This document shows, in pieces, positions 29,926 through 39,655 of a DNA stretch of 64,000 nucleotides (within the stretch, counting starts at the first letter, position 1; each line of letters opens with the position of its first letter). Origin of the DNA: Tretioscincus oriximinensis (lineage: Eukaryota > Chordata > Lepidosauria > Squamata > Gymnophthalmidae). The stretch is from positions 1,965,944-2,029,943 of the forward strand of contig JAJVDF010000136.1 in assembly GCA_022410635.1 (NCBI GenBank), written 5' to 3'. The notes under the pieces are model-generated. The model was not told the origin of the DNA, searched no databases, and saw only the letters and a list, made by a program, of their open reading frames with translations. The position numbers and the translations under genes are program-made.

Positions 29926-30099
29926 CTGATTAGTTTTTCTCATTTCATTTTATTTATCATAACACCAAATAACATCAACATGACATCAAACAACACAGCC
30001 TAAATCAAATTATATATGATATAAAAAAAATAGAAAGGAAAATACCAAAATTAAAATGGAATCAAATTAGACAAATTCATGAAAACCAGGAATCTCAAT

Positions 30100-30490
30100 G
30101 GCTGCCAAGGCTTCCCCATTAAGGAAATTTAGTGAGTAGAATTTTCCCTATTTCCTCATGGAAGTTCAGTGATCCACTCGCCAAAAAGTCTTGTAGTCCC
30201 GGTTTTCTGTTAGCTCCTTTTAGACGATACAGCAGCAGACTTCTTTTAAATGTGAAAGATAGCTAAGTGGAGACATTCAGTAATGTGAATTCAGGCTAGC
30301 TGTAAAAAGCTCATTGGCTCTCGGCTGGCTGAGAATGCTGAGACTTGTAGTAAAATAAACGCAGCAATGACTTATGGGGCATGTGATGTCACGAGGTTAC
30401 CAGGAAATGTAACAGAGAAGCAAGGAGCAGCAAAGATAATTGGAGGCGAGTGGAGACACAAAGGCAGATGTGTTTTCTCAGATTTAATAA
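30100..30490 (+). mobile_element. Unassigned repeat, family I (second half)
   Basis: 'cagtgatccactcgccaaaaagtc', 'catggtaatgtgaa'-like and 'cgcagcaatgacttatggggc' blocks are collinear with 40065-40430. Confidence 0.5.
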
Positions 30491-30492
30491 AA

Positions 30493-31310
30493 ACTAGTGG
30501 AATTAAGCCCACTGCCTTAGAGATACTACTTCTTCATCATCATCTTCTTCATCTTCTTGTTGTTCTTGTTGTTCTTGTTGTTGATCTTGATCTTGTTCTT
30601 CTAGATCTCCTTGATCTTGTTCTTCTTGTTGTTCTTGATCTTGTTCTTCTTGATCTTCTTCTTGATCTTCTGCTGCTGCTGTTTCCTCTTCTTCTTCTTC
30701 TTCTTCTTCCTCCTGCTCCTCCTCCTCTTCTTCTCTTCTTATTTTCTACTGTCCTCCCATCCCATTCCCTCTCACTCCCTTCTTTCCTCCCTCCCACCTT
30801 TTCTTCTTTCCTCCCATACCCTCTCTTTCTCCTTCCCTGTCTTTCTGCTATGCTCCCTCCCATCTCCCTCCTCCCCTCCGTCCTCCACTCTGTTCCTCCT
30901 CATCCCCGCTCCTCCTCTTCCTTGTCCCCCCCTACCCTAACTTCCACGTTTCCACAGTCCTACCTGTTCCAGGCCCGGGACCTCTGCAGGGTTCATGTGT
31001 TTTGCGTGGAGTTCAGTAATGGACTGGGGAGGATTCAATTTCCCCATGCAGACTGGACATCCTGTCCCATTTTGGATGGCAGCAGATACAACACTTTCCT
31101 GGGCTGTAGCCCTTCTGGTCTCCAGCTGGGTCTCAACATCCCTGCCTGGGATCGGGCAAGGCCGTGCCTAACAGTGCCAGTCTCGCGCGACCCCACTTTC
31201 ACTGGCAGGAGAGAAATATCCTGCCTTGACTGTACAAACAGGCTGGTGGACCGTATGGAAAGTGACATCATGGTCTGCCATTTGGGTTTTATAGTATAAG
31301 ATAGTTTCGT
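30493..31310 (+). mobile_element. Possible second family I copy with polypyrimidine core
   Basis: 'aactagtggaattaagccc' at the left resembles the family I start. A CTT/GTT/GATCTT-rich tract (30528-30770) and C-rich sequence follow, then a 340-bp GC-balanced segment ending 'gggttttatagtataagatag'. A 310-codon ORF covers it, but composition and the low-complexity middle argue against a gene. Confidence 0.4.
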
Positions 31311-31321
31311 TAAGGTTGTAA

Positions 31322-31420
31322 TGGGGAAGCGGACTAAGATGAATGTCTCAATACTGCCTCCAGGATGGAGCAACAGGCAGGATGCCTGAAATGACGTTTG
31401 CAGGGAGTCATGACTTACAA
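31322..31420 (+). mobile_element. CR1 LINE 3' UTR fragment
   Basis: 'tcaatactgcctccaggatggagcaacaggcaggatgcc' and 'ttgcagggagtcatga' are CR1 3' UTR. Both ends are cut. Confidence 0.7.
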
Positions 31421-31785
31421 CATCTTAAACTTCGATTTCTTCAGCTTGAAAAAGGCAGTTTGCACCATTTCTGTAGAACCAATAGTTAATATTTTTTCCC
31501 GGTAAACTGGTTGTTAAACCACCCAGGTCCTGTCTCTTGTCTTTTCCAGCCGCTGCTTCCAGCAATTCCATCACTTAAGAATAGATTGTTAAATTATTTC
31601 AATCCCTAACCGTGGCCACCATGTGCCTCATTAACATGGGTAAGCAAGGCTGTTACTGCCATTGTTGGATTTTCAAAAAATTAAGATAATGGGAAGCGTG
31701 TAATAAGAAACTATGCAAGCAGCTCTCCAGGTATAAATAAAGTCTAATCACAACACTCCAGGAAACGTTGAATCTTTCAAAAATG

Positions 31786-32290
31786 AATATATTCCATTTT
31801 AATGTGAAATGTAACATTTTCAAAAAAACAGGAAAGTAAACAGACTGGTTGTATCTCTAGATCAGTGGCAAAGCTATCCGTAGGGCAACCGAGACCCCAC
31901 CCTGGCCCAATAGAGAGGGTCCCCTGGTGAGCCTAGGCCCTCCGGCCCACCTGGTTTCCTTACATTATTTTTAATTTCTTCAGCGCCACGCAGCTGGGTC
32001 TTCGGCACCAATTACTGCGCCGCACACTAGCAAGCAGCAATCAGTGGTAATCGGATCTTCCTGTGGGTGCGGGACGCAGTAATTGCATCACAGACCCTGC
32101 CACGTGGTGCTGAAGAGCTTAAAAACAAGGTAAGGAAATCTGGTGGGAGAGGGGCCCTTTTTTATCTGCCCCGGGGGCCCCAAGAGCCTAGTTTTGTATT
32201 ATTCCAGGTTGTAACAATCTAGAGATACGACTAGTCTGTTTGCTTTTTTGATTTTTGAAAATGTTACAGTTCACTTTAAAATGGAATGCA
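31786..32290. mobile_element. Outer palindrome, family G
   Basis: The left arm 'attccattttaatgtgaaatgtaac' through 'aacagactggttgtatctctagat' (31786-31862) is the reverse complement, at roughly 85% by eye, of 'atctagagatacgactagtctgtttgc' through 'gttcactttaaaatggaat' (about 32217-32290). A second palindrome (family F) fills the centre. Confidence 0.7.
31863..32203. mobile_element. Palindromic hAT-like element, family F, nested in G
   Basis: It starts CAGTGGCAAAGCTATCCG and ends near 'ccccaagagcctagttttgtatt', whose better copy at 63959 ends CTAGCTTCACCAATG. The inner arms 'ttccttacattatttttaatttcttcagcgccacg' and 'cacgtggtgctgaagagcttaaaaacaaggtaagg' pair. CAGTGGC ends are hAT-like. There is no ORF. 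Confidence 0.6.
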
Positions 32291-32294
32291 ATCG

Positions 32295-32605
32295 TTGTTG
32301 GGTTTGGTGCAATTGCCAATGATATATATTCATCTCCAAGATGTTGCAAACTTTAAGTAGAAATGTCTTTACTCTGTTCCCCCCCCCCCATAAAAGTTCA
32401 GTACTATAGTTAGATGGAGTTTGCCAAAATGATAAGGCAGTGAGATTTAAACAAACAGGACAAAGCAGTTTAGTCAGATGCTTGGAAGTTGTGGCATTCG
32501 ACATCAAGAGCTAATCCAACAGAATGTTCTCTTGCACAACCTCGTAAAAGGAATGGAAATTGCAAGGAGCTGGGAAAAGAATTTAACATGCATGACTCTG
32601 GTTCA
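32295..32605. other. No recognised feature
   Basis: Unassigned, apart from a C-run at 32379-32388. Confidence 0.35.
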
Positions 32606-32606
32606 G

Positions 32607-32790
32607 ATGGAGTCATGGAATTCTAGGGTTGGAAGAGATATCCATCTCATTGGGTCTATCTCCCTGTTCAGTGCAGGATTCTCTAAACCATTCCACATAG
32701 ATGGCTGCCAAGCTTCTGTTTGAAGACCTCCAGCAAAGGCGAATTCACCACTTTCTATGGCAACCAATTCTACTGCTTAACAAATCTTGG
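32607..32790 (-). mobile_element. Old CR1 fragment, (ATTCTATG) type
   Basis: 'tcatggaattctagggttggaagagatatcc' and 'tgcaggattctctaaaccattcc' match the minus-strand 3' end of bird-like CR1. Confidence 0.7.
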
Positions 32791-32794
32791 GTCA

Positions 32795-33380
32795 GCATGA
32801 CACAAAGGTTATGACCTACCCAAAACATGTAAACCCACAGCAGAAGTTATGAAAATTCAGTCATTTTCTTATAATATAAAAGTAACCGAAGCCATGCTTA
32901 TGCCTCTTTCACACTGTACCTTCACAGAATAGTCTCTGGAAACCACACCCCAAAGATGAAATGTTCCTTCCCCTAGCTCAAGAGCAGAAAATGGGGAAAC
33001 TGTATCCTCTAGAACTGTCTTTATTTGTGCTTGTATATGACATCCAACTGTAGCATACGCCTCCAAAATAAGGGAAATTACACACATACCCAGAAGTGAC
33101 CTCAACATAGGATTAGCAGATAAAATTCAGATTAAGCTCATTCTTCTTCAGGACTGAAGGGGTCCTGAAGAAGGTCTAAAAGCAAAAGTTCTCTGCACAT
33201 TCTACAATTGCAATAGTGGCCAAGGTGAAAGAGATGCTCATCTTATCCCAACTATTAGCTGGTTTAGCGTAAGGTTCCCACATAAAATGGAAGTATTAAC
33301 ATTGATTTATAGGACACCAAATGACTTGAGGCTCAAATGTTTGAAGGAACACTTTGAAAGAAAAATCTGAGATCTATGGT
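32795..33380. other. No recognised feature
   Basis: No exon. The stretch at 33260-33290 faintly recalls a family J end. Confidence 0.35.
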
Positions 33381-33381
33381 G

Positions 33382-33715
33382 GCGCAGAGGTTAAGCGCAG
33401 GAGAGGTCATTCATTCGAGGCCCATGTTTCTTTTGTGGAAAGGGGTGAGCGGCTTTCCACCTAGCTGTTTGAAAGTGAGCAATCACAAGTATATGAATAG
33501 ATACTATCACAATGTGATGGGGAAGAATTTCAGAGAAATAGCCGTGTTAGTCTAGTAGAAAGTCCAGCAAAGGAGCTAGCAGCACTTTGAGACTAACTTG
33601 AGAAAAGTGTGTGGCATAAGCTTTCGTAGACANGAAAGAATGGGGAAGAATGTAAGCCTTTGGATGAAAAATAGCTCGTAAACTGCTTTGAGTTAATTCA
33701 GGTGAGGCGTTGTGG
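33382..33715 (+). mobile_element. tRNA-headed SINE (CORE-like) split by family D
   Basis: The head 'ggtggcgcagaggttaagcgc' and body 'agctgtttgaaagtgagcaatcacaag', 'tactatcacaatgtgatggggaagaat' precede the insert. 'atggggaagaatgtaagcctttggatg' and 'ctgctttgagttaattcaggtg' follow it. Confidence 0.75.
33529..33639. mobile_element. Family D retroposon with 12-bp target duplication
   Basis: ATGGGGAAGAAT occurs exactly on both sides (33517-33528 and 33640-33651), and SINE sequence is restored when the insert is removed. The insert carries 'gaaatagccgtgttagtctag', 'gcagcactttgagactaac' and 'ggcataagctttcgtagaca'. A duplication longer than 8 bp indicates target-primed reverse transcription rather than a cut-and-paste element. 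Confidence 0.8.
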
Positions 33716-33846
33716 TTGTTGTTGTTGTTGTTGTTCTTCTTCTTCTTCTTCTCCTTCTCCTCCTTCTTCTCCTCCTTCTCCTTCTTCTTCTCCTCCTCCT
33801 TCTCCTTCTCCTCCTCCTCCTTCTTTTTCTCCTCCTCCTCCTCCCA
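33709..33846. repeat. (GTT)n then (TTC/TCC)n microsatellite
   Basis: GTT units switch to TTC and TCC units. It is the tail expansion of the SINE at 33382. Confidence 0.9.
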
Positions 33847-33867
33847 TACTCTAAGGTCTTTCAACTA

Positions 33868-34196
33868 CCCTTTCCTGACAGTTCTACCATTTTCATATGT
33901 CAAAGGAATATGGCCATGTAAGAGGGCCTTCTCTGTGGTAGCCCTCAGGGTGTGGAATTCATTCATCTTTGGAGTGTGCCAGGCACCTCTGATGTACATA
34001 TTGGAACACCTGGTTGGGAACATCTGTTTACTGAGCCAACAGCTGTTTGGCTGAGCCAAATCTCCCCTCTCTTTGAAGACACACTTATTATTTTTTATTG
34101 TTCTATTTTAACTGTTTTCTGGACTCCAATTGTGATCTCCCTTAGATCCTGGGTATAAGGCAGAATATAAATATATATGGTAAGTAAATAAAGAAA
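33868..34196 (+). mobile_element. L2 LINE 3' end with coding remnant
   Basis: It encodes RAFSVVALRVWNSF (the L2 RAFSxAAPxLWN motif) and 'ctctctttgaagacacacttatt', and ends 'gggtataaggcagaatataaatatatatgg' plus AAATAAAG. Confidence 0.8.
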
Positions 34197-34694
34197 TAAT
34201 ATCTGGGATAGAGCTTTGGCTCTTTAATGGTTATTGAACAGAGCAATAGCCTGGGGAAGAACCACTTTTTCGCACCCATTAAACACGCACAACATTCTGG
34301 GTAAACCACCCGTGTAGAAAATTCCTGAGACTGAAAACATGTGCAAAATACAAGAAACCGTTCCCATAAAGTCCTGAAATGCAAAATAAGTCATGCTTGA
34401 AGAATGAAACCAATTGAAATCTAATACAATATCATCAGTAACTGCTGAAAAAAAACCACAGGTATTTGTGAAATGGAGGTGTTACTCACCCAGTAAAAAA
34501 GGGGGATTGCATGACGGTAAAAACAAATGAATATCCTGTCTCTAACGAAGAAACCCAAGTTAAACACCAACTAGCTTTGATTTACTTGCTATAAAAAAAA
34601 TCTGGCAGATTTTGGGTTTTAAAGCCAATTATCTAATGGTTCAATGTGAAAACCAACGACCCAACTGCTATAGAGAGTTATGGTGAAAAAGGCT

Positions 34695-34916
34695 GTAATG
34701 TTTGGATAGTTCTGCTGATAAACTGTGAGAGGCGAAGTATCTGATCTTGACAACTGGGTGATCTTGAACCAATCACAGTTCTTTAGAACTCTCTCAGCCC
34801 CACAGGGTGTCTGTGGAGAAAGCAACAAAAGCTTTGTGTGCAGCCCTTTGGTTGGCCACCCTGAGACCTTCGAGTGTAAGGCGATGTATAAGTACAAATA
34901 AATAAATAAATAAAAA
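34695..34916 (+). mobile_element. Sauria-type SINE with L2-like tail
   Basis: 'aactgggtgatcttgaaccaatcacag', 'ctctctcagccccacagggtgtctg', 'ggttggccaccctgagaccttcgagtg', then (AAAT)n. The tRNA head is worn. Confidence 0.8.
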
Positions 34917-35006
34917 GGTAGATGGGAGAGTCCATCATATGATTGGAACACCTCACTTGAGGACACTTTACTGCCAAAAGAGCAAAACTGGTAATATATT
35001 GTAGAG

Positions 35007-35554
35007 CAGGGATCCTCAAACCTTTTAAACAGATTATTGAAGTGCCAGACTATGGTTTAAAAATCTATGAGTAAATTCTTAGTTTTGGGGCTGCCTAGTG
35101 TAATGAAGTGTGCATGCGCTATTGAAAAGGCAAGGGGTGTGTTACTGTGAGCCCGGCATAACAGGCCAGAGTATACCCCTCGACCAGAATATACCTGGGG
35201 TTAAAGTGGCCTAAGCCATTTTATACCCCAGGTATAGTATACCCTAGGCCAATTTATACCCGGTGTATAATCTAGCCTAAGCCACTTTAACCCCAGGTAT
35301 AGTCTGACCTGAGGTAAATAATCTGGCCCAGAGGGGTACAGTCTGGCCTTTAGGTCAGTTTATCCCCCGGGGTATAATCCAGCCTAGGCCACTTTAACCC
35401 CAGGTATAGTCTGGACGGGGACATACTCTGGCCTGTTACATCGGGACTAGTCGGCTGCTAATAAGGACAGACAGTGGTGACAACATCTTGCGGACTGGAT
35501 AAATGTTCTTGGCAGGCCGCATGTGGCTTGTGGGCTGTAGTTTGAGGACCTCTG
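35007..35554. mobile_element. hAT element with internal TATACC-rich palindrome
   Basis: The left end CAGGGATCCTCAAACC mirrors the right end 'gtagtttgaggacctctg', the CAG(G/T)GGTCCTCAAAC terminus common in Charlie-like hATs. 'gccgcatgtggcttgtgggc' near the right end is also typical. TTGTAGAG precedes it (34999-35006). The right duplicate seems split by MITE A11 (CTGTAG at 35555 and CGTAGAG at 35771). The interior holds repeats described separately. There is no ORF. Confidence 0.75.
35147..35447. repeat. Inverted and direct repeats of a GGTATA/CCACTTTAACCCC module
   Basis: 'gccactttaaccccaggtatagtctg' occurs at about 35281 and 35388 with a period near 107 bp, and inverted at 35192-35217. The outer parts ('ataacaggccagagtatacccc' and 'gggacatactctggcctgtta') also pair, so the block is one large palindrome. 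Confidence 0.85.
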
Positions 35555-35557
35555 CTG

Positions 35558-35770
35558 TAGGCTGACCAGATGACCCCTTTTTTAATGGGTAGAAACCCGG
35601 TTTTGGAGTGCCTCACTTTTTTGCTGAGGGAAAAAAAATTCAAAAATCTTTTTTTTTTGGAAAAAAATCTTTTTTTTTNTTTTTTTTTCCTCAGGAAAAA
35701 CCGGGAGGCACCACAAACCCGGGTTTTCATCCACCCAACCCCCCCAAAAAGGGGTCATCTGGTCAGCCCA
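35558..35770. mobile_element. Palindromic hAT-like MITE, family A (A11)
   Basis: Starts TAGGCTGACCAGATGACCCC and ends 'catctggtcagccca'. It sits immediately at the right edge of the hAT element, apparently inside that element's target duplicate. Confidence 0.83.
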
Positions 35771-35774
35771 CGTA

Positions 35775-36530
35775 GAGGTATGAATAAGGCACATCAAAAC
35801 TGTTAAACCGTTAAACCGGATTATCAGAAAAATCTGAAAAAACACATGTGCTATGTGGAAAAAGCCTTGGAAGTGATTGGTACCCAACAGCTCTTGCTTG
35901 TGTATAATCCTGGACAAATATTTATGATTTTGTTTGTGTGTTTTGGTTTCCAACAANCACTGTGTGTGAGAGAGAGACAGAAGCAGAGATAGCTGTGTGT
36001 TTCTGTGTTTCTCTTAAAATCCCATTCACGACTCTCTTTTTGGAAATCTACCATACAATAGTAAAGATTGTGTGACATTGGATAGCCACAGGCATTTCAC
36101 GCAGCAAATGAGAACATAACATTTCGTCACTATACCCCATAAAGACTCACAGGCTTCCTTATCATATCACAGCTCCATTTCTTGGAACTGCGACCTGTCC
36201 CAGGAATATAAATGACTGACTGCTACAACTGTGTTCATAGGCAACAGCCTGGACTTCCTTTGTTATACTGTTACTCCTCAAATATTAGGTCAGTAAAGGG
36301 CAATCAGGATGCCTTGTTCTCACCTTTTGTTTACCGAAGGGAAATTGATTCTTCAAAAACAGGACTTTCTCAGGGCTAGGAGCTGTCAAACAAGTGTTGT
36401 TGACCATAGAATGGGAAATGAATTATTTCACCTATATAGCACCACACCCAGAAGTAGCCAAGAAAATCAGGCATTTGTTGAAATCCACAAGCAAGCTTTG
36501 GAGAGAAAAAAAATGAGCTTGGGTTATCAT
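35775..36530. other. No recognised gene
   Basis: No exon-like ORF with recognisable domains. A (TG/AG) rich run lies near 35960-35980. Confidence 0.35.
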
Positions 36531-36619
36531 GCACTTGGCTCATCATGGAATCTTGGAAGACATTGGAGAAATCATGCAAGACATCCATGGCTTCCAAGAT
36601 TTCATGAAAAGCCAAGTGC
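36531..36619. repeat. Near-perfect hairpin
   Basis: GCACTTGGCTCATCATGGAA plus TCTTGGAAG (36531-36559) pairs with CTTCCAAGAT plus TTCATGAAAAGCCAAGTGC (36591-36619), leaving a loop of about 31 bp. It does not match the other palindrome families here. Confidence 0.85.
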
Positions 36620-36624
36620 ATGGC

Positions 36625-36868
36625 TGATCTTAGTGCCAATGTTACTAGAAGCAATGGAACGAAACTGCAAGGGAGGAGACACAGATTAGTTATCAGAAAA
36701 AACTTTTCTCACAAAATTAAAGCTGATCAACCACTGGAATGGGTTGTCACAAGAGGTGGCAAGTTCTCCTTCTGTGGAAGTCTTCAAACAGAGGCTGGCA
36801 ACCATCTGTCTGGGATGGTTTAGTGAATCCTGCATTGAACAGGCCCCCAACTCTTTGATTCTATGAAA
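36625..36868 (+). mobile_element. CR1 LINE 3' fragment, (ATTCTATG) type
   Basis: 'agaagcaatggaacgaaactgcaaggg', 'ttatcagaaaaaacttt', 'gggatggtttagtgaatcctgc' and the end 'ctctttgattctatga'. Confidence 0.82.
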
Positions 36869-37055
36869 TTGTTGCTATTCAGGGTGAATGTGTGACTGAT
36901 ATGTGATTTAATATGACTCTGAAGAACCTTTTGAGCAGAACCAGGTATAGATCTGAACAAGGTACAGAACAAGGTATAGATCCTGTTAGTAGAGACTACC
37001 ATGTGCAAATGGCGACCACTGTGAGAATAGGCCACTGGACTGGATGAACCAAAGG

Positions 37056-37480
37056 TTCAGAGTGTCAGACTCTTACCTGGAAGTCTCCCAGTTTGATTCT
37101 GCACTGCTCCACGAAGCCAGCTGGTTGAGCTCAGGTTATTCACAGTTCTCTTGAGCTCTCTGAGCCCAACCTACTTCACAAGGTATTTATTTATTTATTT
37201 TATTTATTTGTACTTGTATCTCGCGCACATAGCTTTTGTTGCTTTCTGCACAACAGACACCCTGTGGAGTACATGGGGCTGAGAGAGTTCAAAGAACTGT
37301 GACTGGCCCAAGGTCACCCAGCTGGCTTTCGTGGAGGAGTAGGGAATCGGGAGATTACCAGGTACAAGTCCAACACTCAACCAAAGTATCTGTTGTAAAG
37401 AGAAGAACAGAAGGTTGTGTAAGCCGCTCTAATTTCCTTCCGGTTGAGGAAAGGGGGAGGGTACAAAAACTGACTTTTCT
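37056..37480 (+). mobile_element. Sauria-type SINE containing a second, opposite SINE
   Basis: The plus-strand SINE runs 37056-37179 ('gtgtcagactcttacctggaag' ... 'caacctacttcacaagg') and resumes after 37383 with 'tatctgttgtaaagagaagaac' and 'gtgtaagccgctc'. Confidence 0.8.
37180..37383 (-). mobile_element. Sauria-type SINE nested in another SINE
   Basis: Starts with (TTTA)n and 'cttgtatctcgcgcacatagcttttgttgc', and ends in the tRNA-like head 'caggtacaagtccaacactcaacc'. The orientation is opposite to its host SINE. Confidence 0.83.
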
Positions 37481-37484
37481 TTTA

Positions 37485-37985
37485 TAATCACAAGCTTTCC
37501 TTCAATATTCTTTTCATTCCAATGCTGGAATGGAAAGATCTTAGGAAAAAGGTATTTTGTCACTCTTTCCATCTTCAATTCTGCACCTACAGCAACTGAA
37601 CCCAGAACAGTTGTGCGCTTTCTAAGGGAGTAGCAGATATTTGAAGGCTTTAGAGAGCAGGTAAGGTGGTTTTAATTGTTGCATGTCAATAAAGCTTCAA
37701 ATTCATCCAGAAGGCATCCCTTTAACTATGTTTATCATACCCTTTGGCTACCTCCACATGCAGAAAAAAGGTATAAATTGTTGGCATGGCCAGTTAGTCA
37801 CTTCGCAATCCTATTGATATTCCAGGGCTCTGTGGGTCTACCAGCTTACTTAATCAAAAATTAAAAATAATGTAGGAAATCCCATGCTATTTTTGTTCAT
37901 CTGATATGGAGGCACGTACCGGTACTCACCAGCAGTATTGCATCAAAAACAATTTTCAGATGTTTACTGAATTGTCCTTCAAATA
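37485..37985. other. No recognised gene
   Basis: Unassigned. 'cacgtaccggtactcaccagcag' at 37912 resembles the interior of CAGTGCTTTTTT-type hAT elements but is too short to call. Confidence 0.35.
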
Positions 37986-38049
37986 CAGAGCCAGCTTAAG
38001 GTAGTAATTAGCCAATGGAGTAATGCCCAGAAAATTGAAATTGGCCAAT

Positions 38050-38200
38050 CCTNTCATGACACTTCCGGGGCATGTGTGGGCTCCGTTCCTAGAAACAGAG
38101 GCAGAAGTGACATCATTTGTGGTGTCACTTCCTGCCCTGAGCCGCCCTTTCCAGAAGCAGGGACTGGAAGTGACATCACAATGATGTTATTCCCACCTCA
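38050..38200. mobile_element. GC-rich repeat, family E
   Basis: 'cacttccggggcatg', 'agaagtgacatcatttg' and 'ggaagtgacatcacaatgatg' recur at 61265-61425 in the same order, forming opposed GGAAGTGACATCA motifs. It is probably a palindromic DNA element; the boundaries are unclear. Confidence 0.45.
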
Positions 38201-38256
38201 GTGGAATTCCCGTACCCCTCCCAGCACTGCTGTTGTTGTGCTGGTGGCTGGGCTTG

Positions 38257-38342
38257 TTGGGAAATGTAGTCCAACCAGCAGGCAGCCTCTTCTGCCCAAC
38301 CTGCATGGGCCCCTACCCTGCGGACTACAGTTCCCAGCCTGC
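38257..38342. promoter_or_regulatory. Inverted pair of ZNF143/THAP11-like motifs
   Basis: GGACTACAGTTCCCAGCCTG (38322-38341, plus) and GGACTACATTTCCCAAC (38257-38273, minus) resemble the vertebrate ACTACANTTCCCAGNATGC motif bound by ZNF143/THAP11. Motif match only: no transcript start is visible. Confidence 0.4.
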
Positions 38343-38376
38343 ACTATAGCTTGCCCTAGAAGGGAGGATGCCTCTT

Positions 38377-38648
38377 TAGAAGAAGAAGAAGAACTGGGTT
38401 CTTATACCCTGCTTTTTTCACCTTTCAAAGGGACTCAAAGTGGCTTACAAGGATATATTTTTGCCCAAAGGCTTCCATTCTATCTTCCCCACCAGGCTCT
38501 GGTGGTTCCCATGTACCTACTTGCAGTCAGTTGCAATTTCTTGCAATTCATGCTTTCGAACAGCTGGGTTAGGTAGAGCTACAGGCTAGTGGAAGGTGCC
38601 CACCCCTCCCCATGTCCCACACAGGGCTTCGAAACCCGATCTCCCATC
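38377..38648 (-). mobile_element. tRNA-headed SINE (CORE-like)
   Basis: (GAA)n tail, 'ctgggttcttataccctgc', 'gcccaaaggcttccattctatcttcccc', 'gcaattcatgctttcgaacagctggg', and the head 'gggcttcgaaacccgatctccc'. Confidence 0.85.
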
Positions 38649-38929
38649 ATTTCCTAGATCCACCCACAGAAACATGTTTTCTGCTTACAGGAAGTGGTTG
38701 GGGCACCCGTCTATTGAAAATTAAACTTGGACCATCCATTTAGGCAAGTGTAAATTGTCTTCAGTCTTCCAGAAAGGGAGCAAAAAAATTTTAACTATGA
38801 CGGCAATGCAAAATTGTGTTTTCCGGCTGGTCCTGGCATACAACACAATCATGTCGATATTGTTTTGCAAGCTGTGCTTTGTTTTCACAACACACGTTTC
38901 TGTTGAGGGGAATTCTGTGTTTTTTCAGC

Positions 38930-39655
38930 TGCAAAATATTTACTTCCAAAAGAGGTGGTGGTAGCTGGCAACCTGGATAGCCTGAAGCTAGGACTAGGCA
39001 AATTCATGGAGGTGAATTTCAAATTGTGGGCTTACCCACTAGTAGGAACGTAAGAGGAATCAGGAACCCCCCCATTATTCCGGCATTCTGTCTCACACAG
39101 GAGCCCACCAGTTGCACCTGGGCAGCCTGAAACAGAGGAAGGCAAAATCTTCACCTGTTTCCAACTTCCTGCAAATGGTATTTGGTTGAATTTAAATCTA
39201 GCAGCACTTTAAACACTTTCAAGGAACAAGACAGGCAACGTGAACTTTCCTGGAGAAATCTACACGTCTACAGAAGGGCATGCTGCCTGTCCTGTTTTCT
39301 TATTCATCTCTAAAACGCTTCAGGAAGCCCTTGCTAGGTTTTCATGGAGGTCAGGGATATCGGCAGCTACTATTGACTGATTTTCTAGGATCAGTACCTG
39401 TCCCTGGTCTCAATACTTGGATGTCAGCCAAATGTTCCAGGACTTCCCTTTGTATTTCCTCCTATGTTTGGTTTGCATTGGATATTTTGACCAGGACTAG
39501 TAACACCAAGAACTGCCAGATGGAAGTAAGGAAATGGTATTATGAAGGGGGGGATGGTACTGGTGGTGATATGGGGCCACTGTGTTACACAGAATGCTGC
39601 AGTAGATGGCCTGTAGCCCAACTCAGCATGGCTCCTCTTATGTTCTTATATTTTT
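38930..39655. mobile_element. Cluster of three short CR1 pieces
   Basis: A plus-strand piece at 38930-39010 ('acttccaaaagaggtggtggtag'), a minus-strand piece at 39042-39185 ('ccggcattctgtctcacacagg') and a plus-strand 3' end at 39570-39655 ('ggctcctcttatgttcttat'). The 39190-39570 interval is unassigned. Confidence 0.7.

Noticed and set aside
30367..31299. 310-codon plus-strand ORF
   Set aside because: Its middle is a CTT/GTT/GATCTT low-complexity tract translating to runs of leucine and its ends lie in repeat families. No domain or splice context is visible.
36309..36689. 126-codon ORF
   Set aside because: It runs through the hairpin at 36531 and into CR1; not a gene.
37912..37940. Fragment resembling the interior of CAGTGCTTTTTT-type hAT elements
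   Set aside because: Too short (about 25 bp) to support a call.
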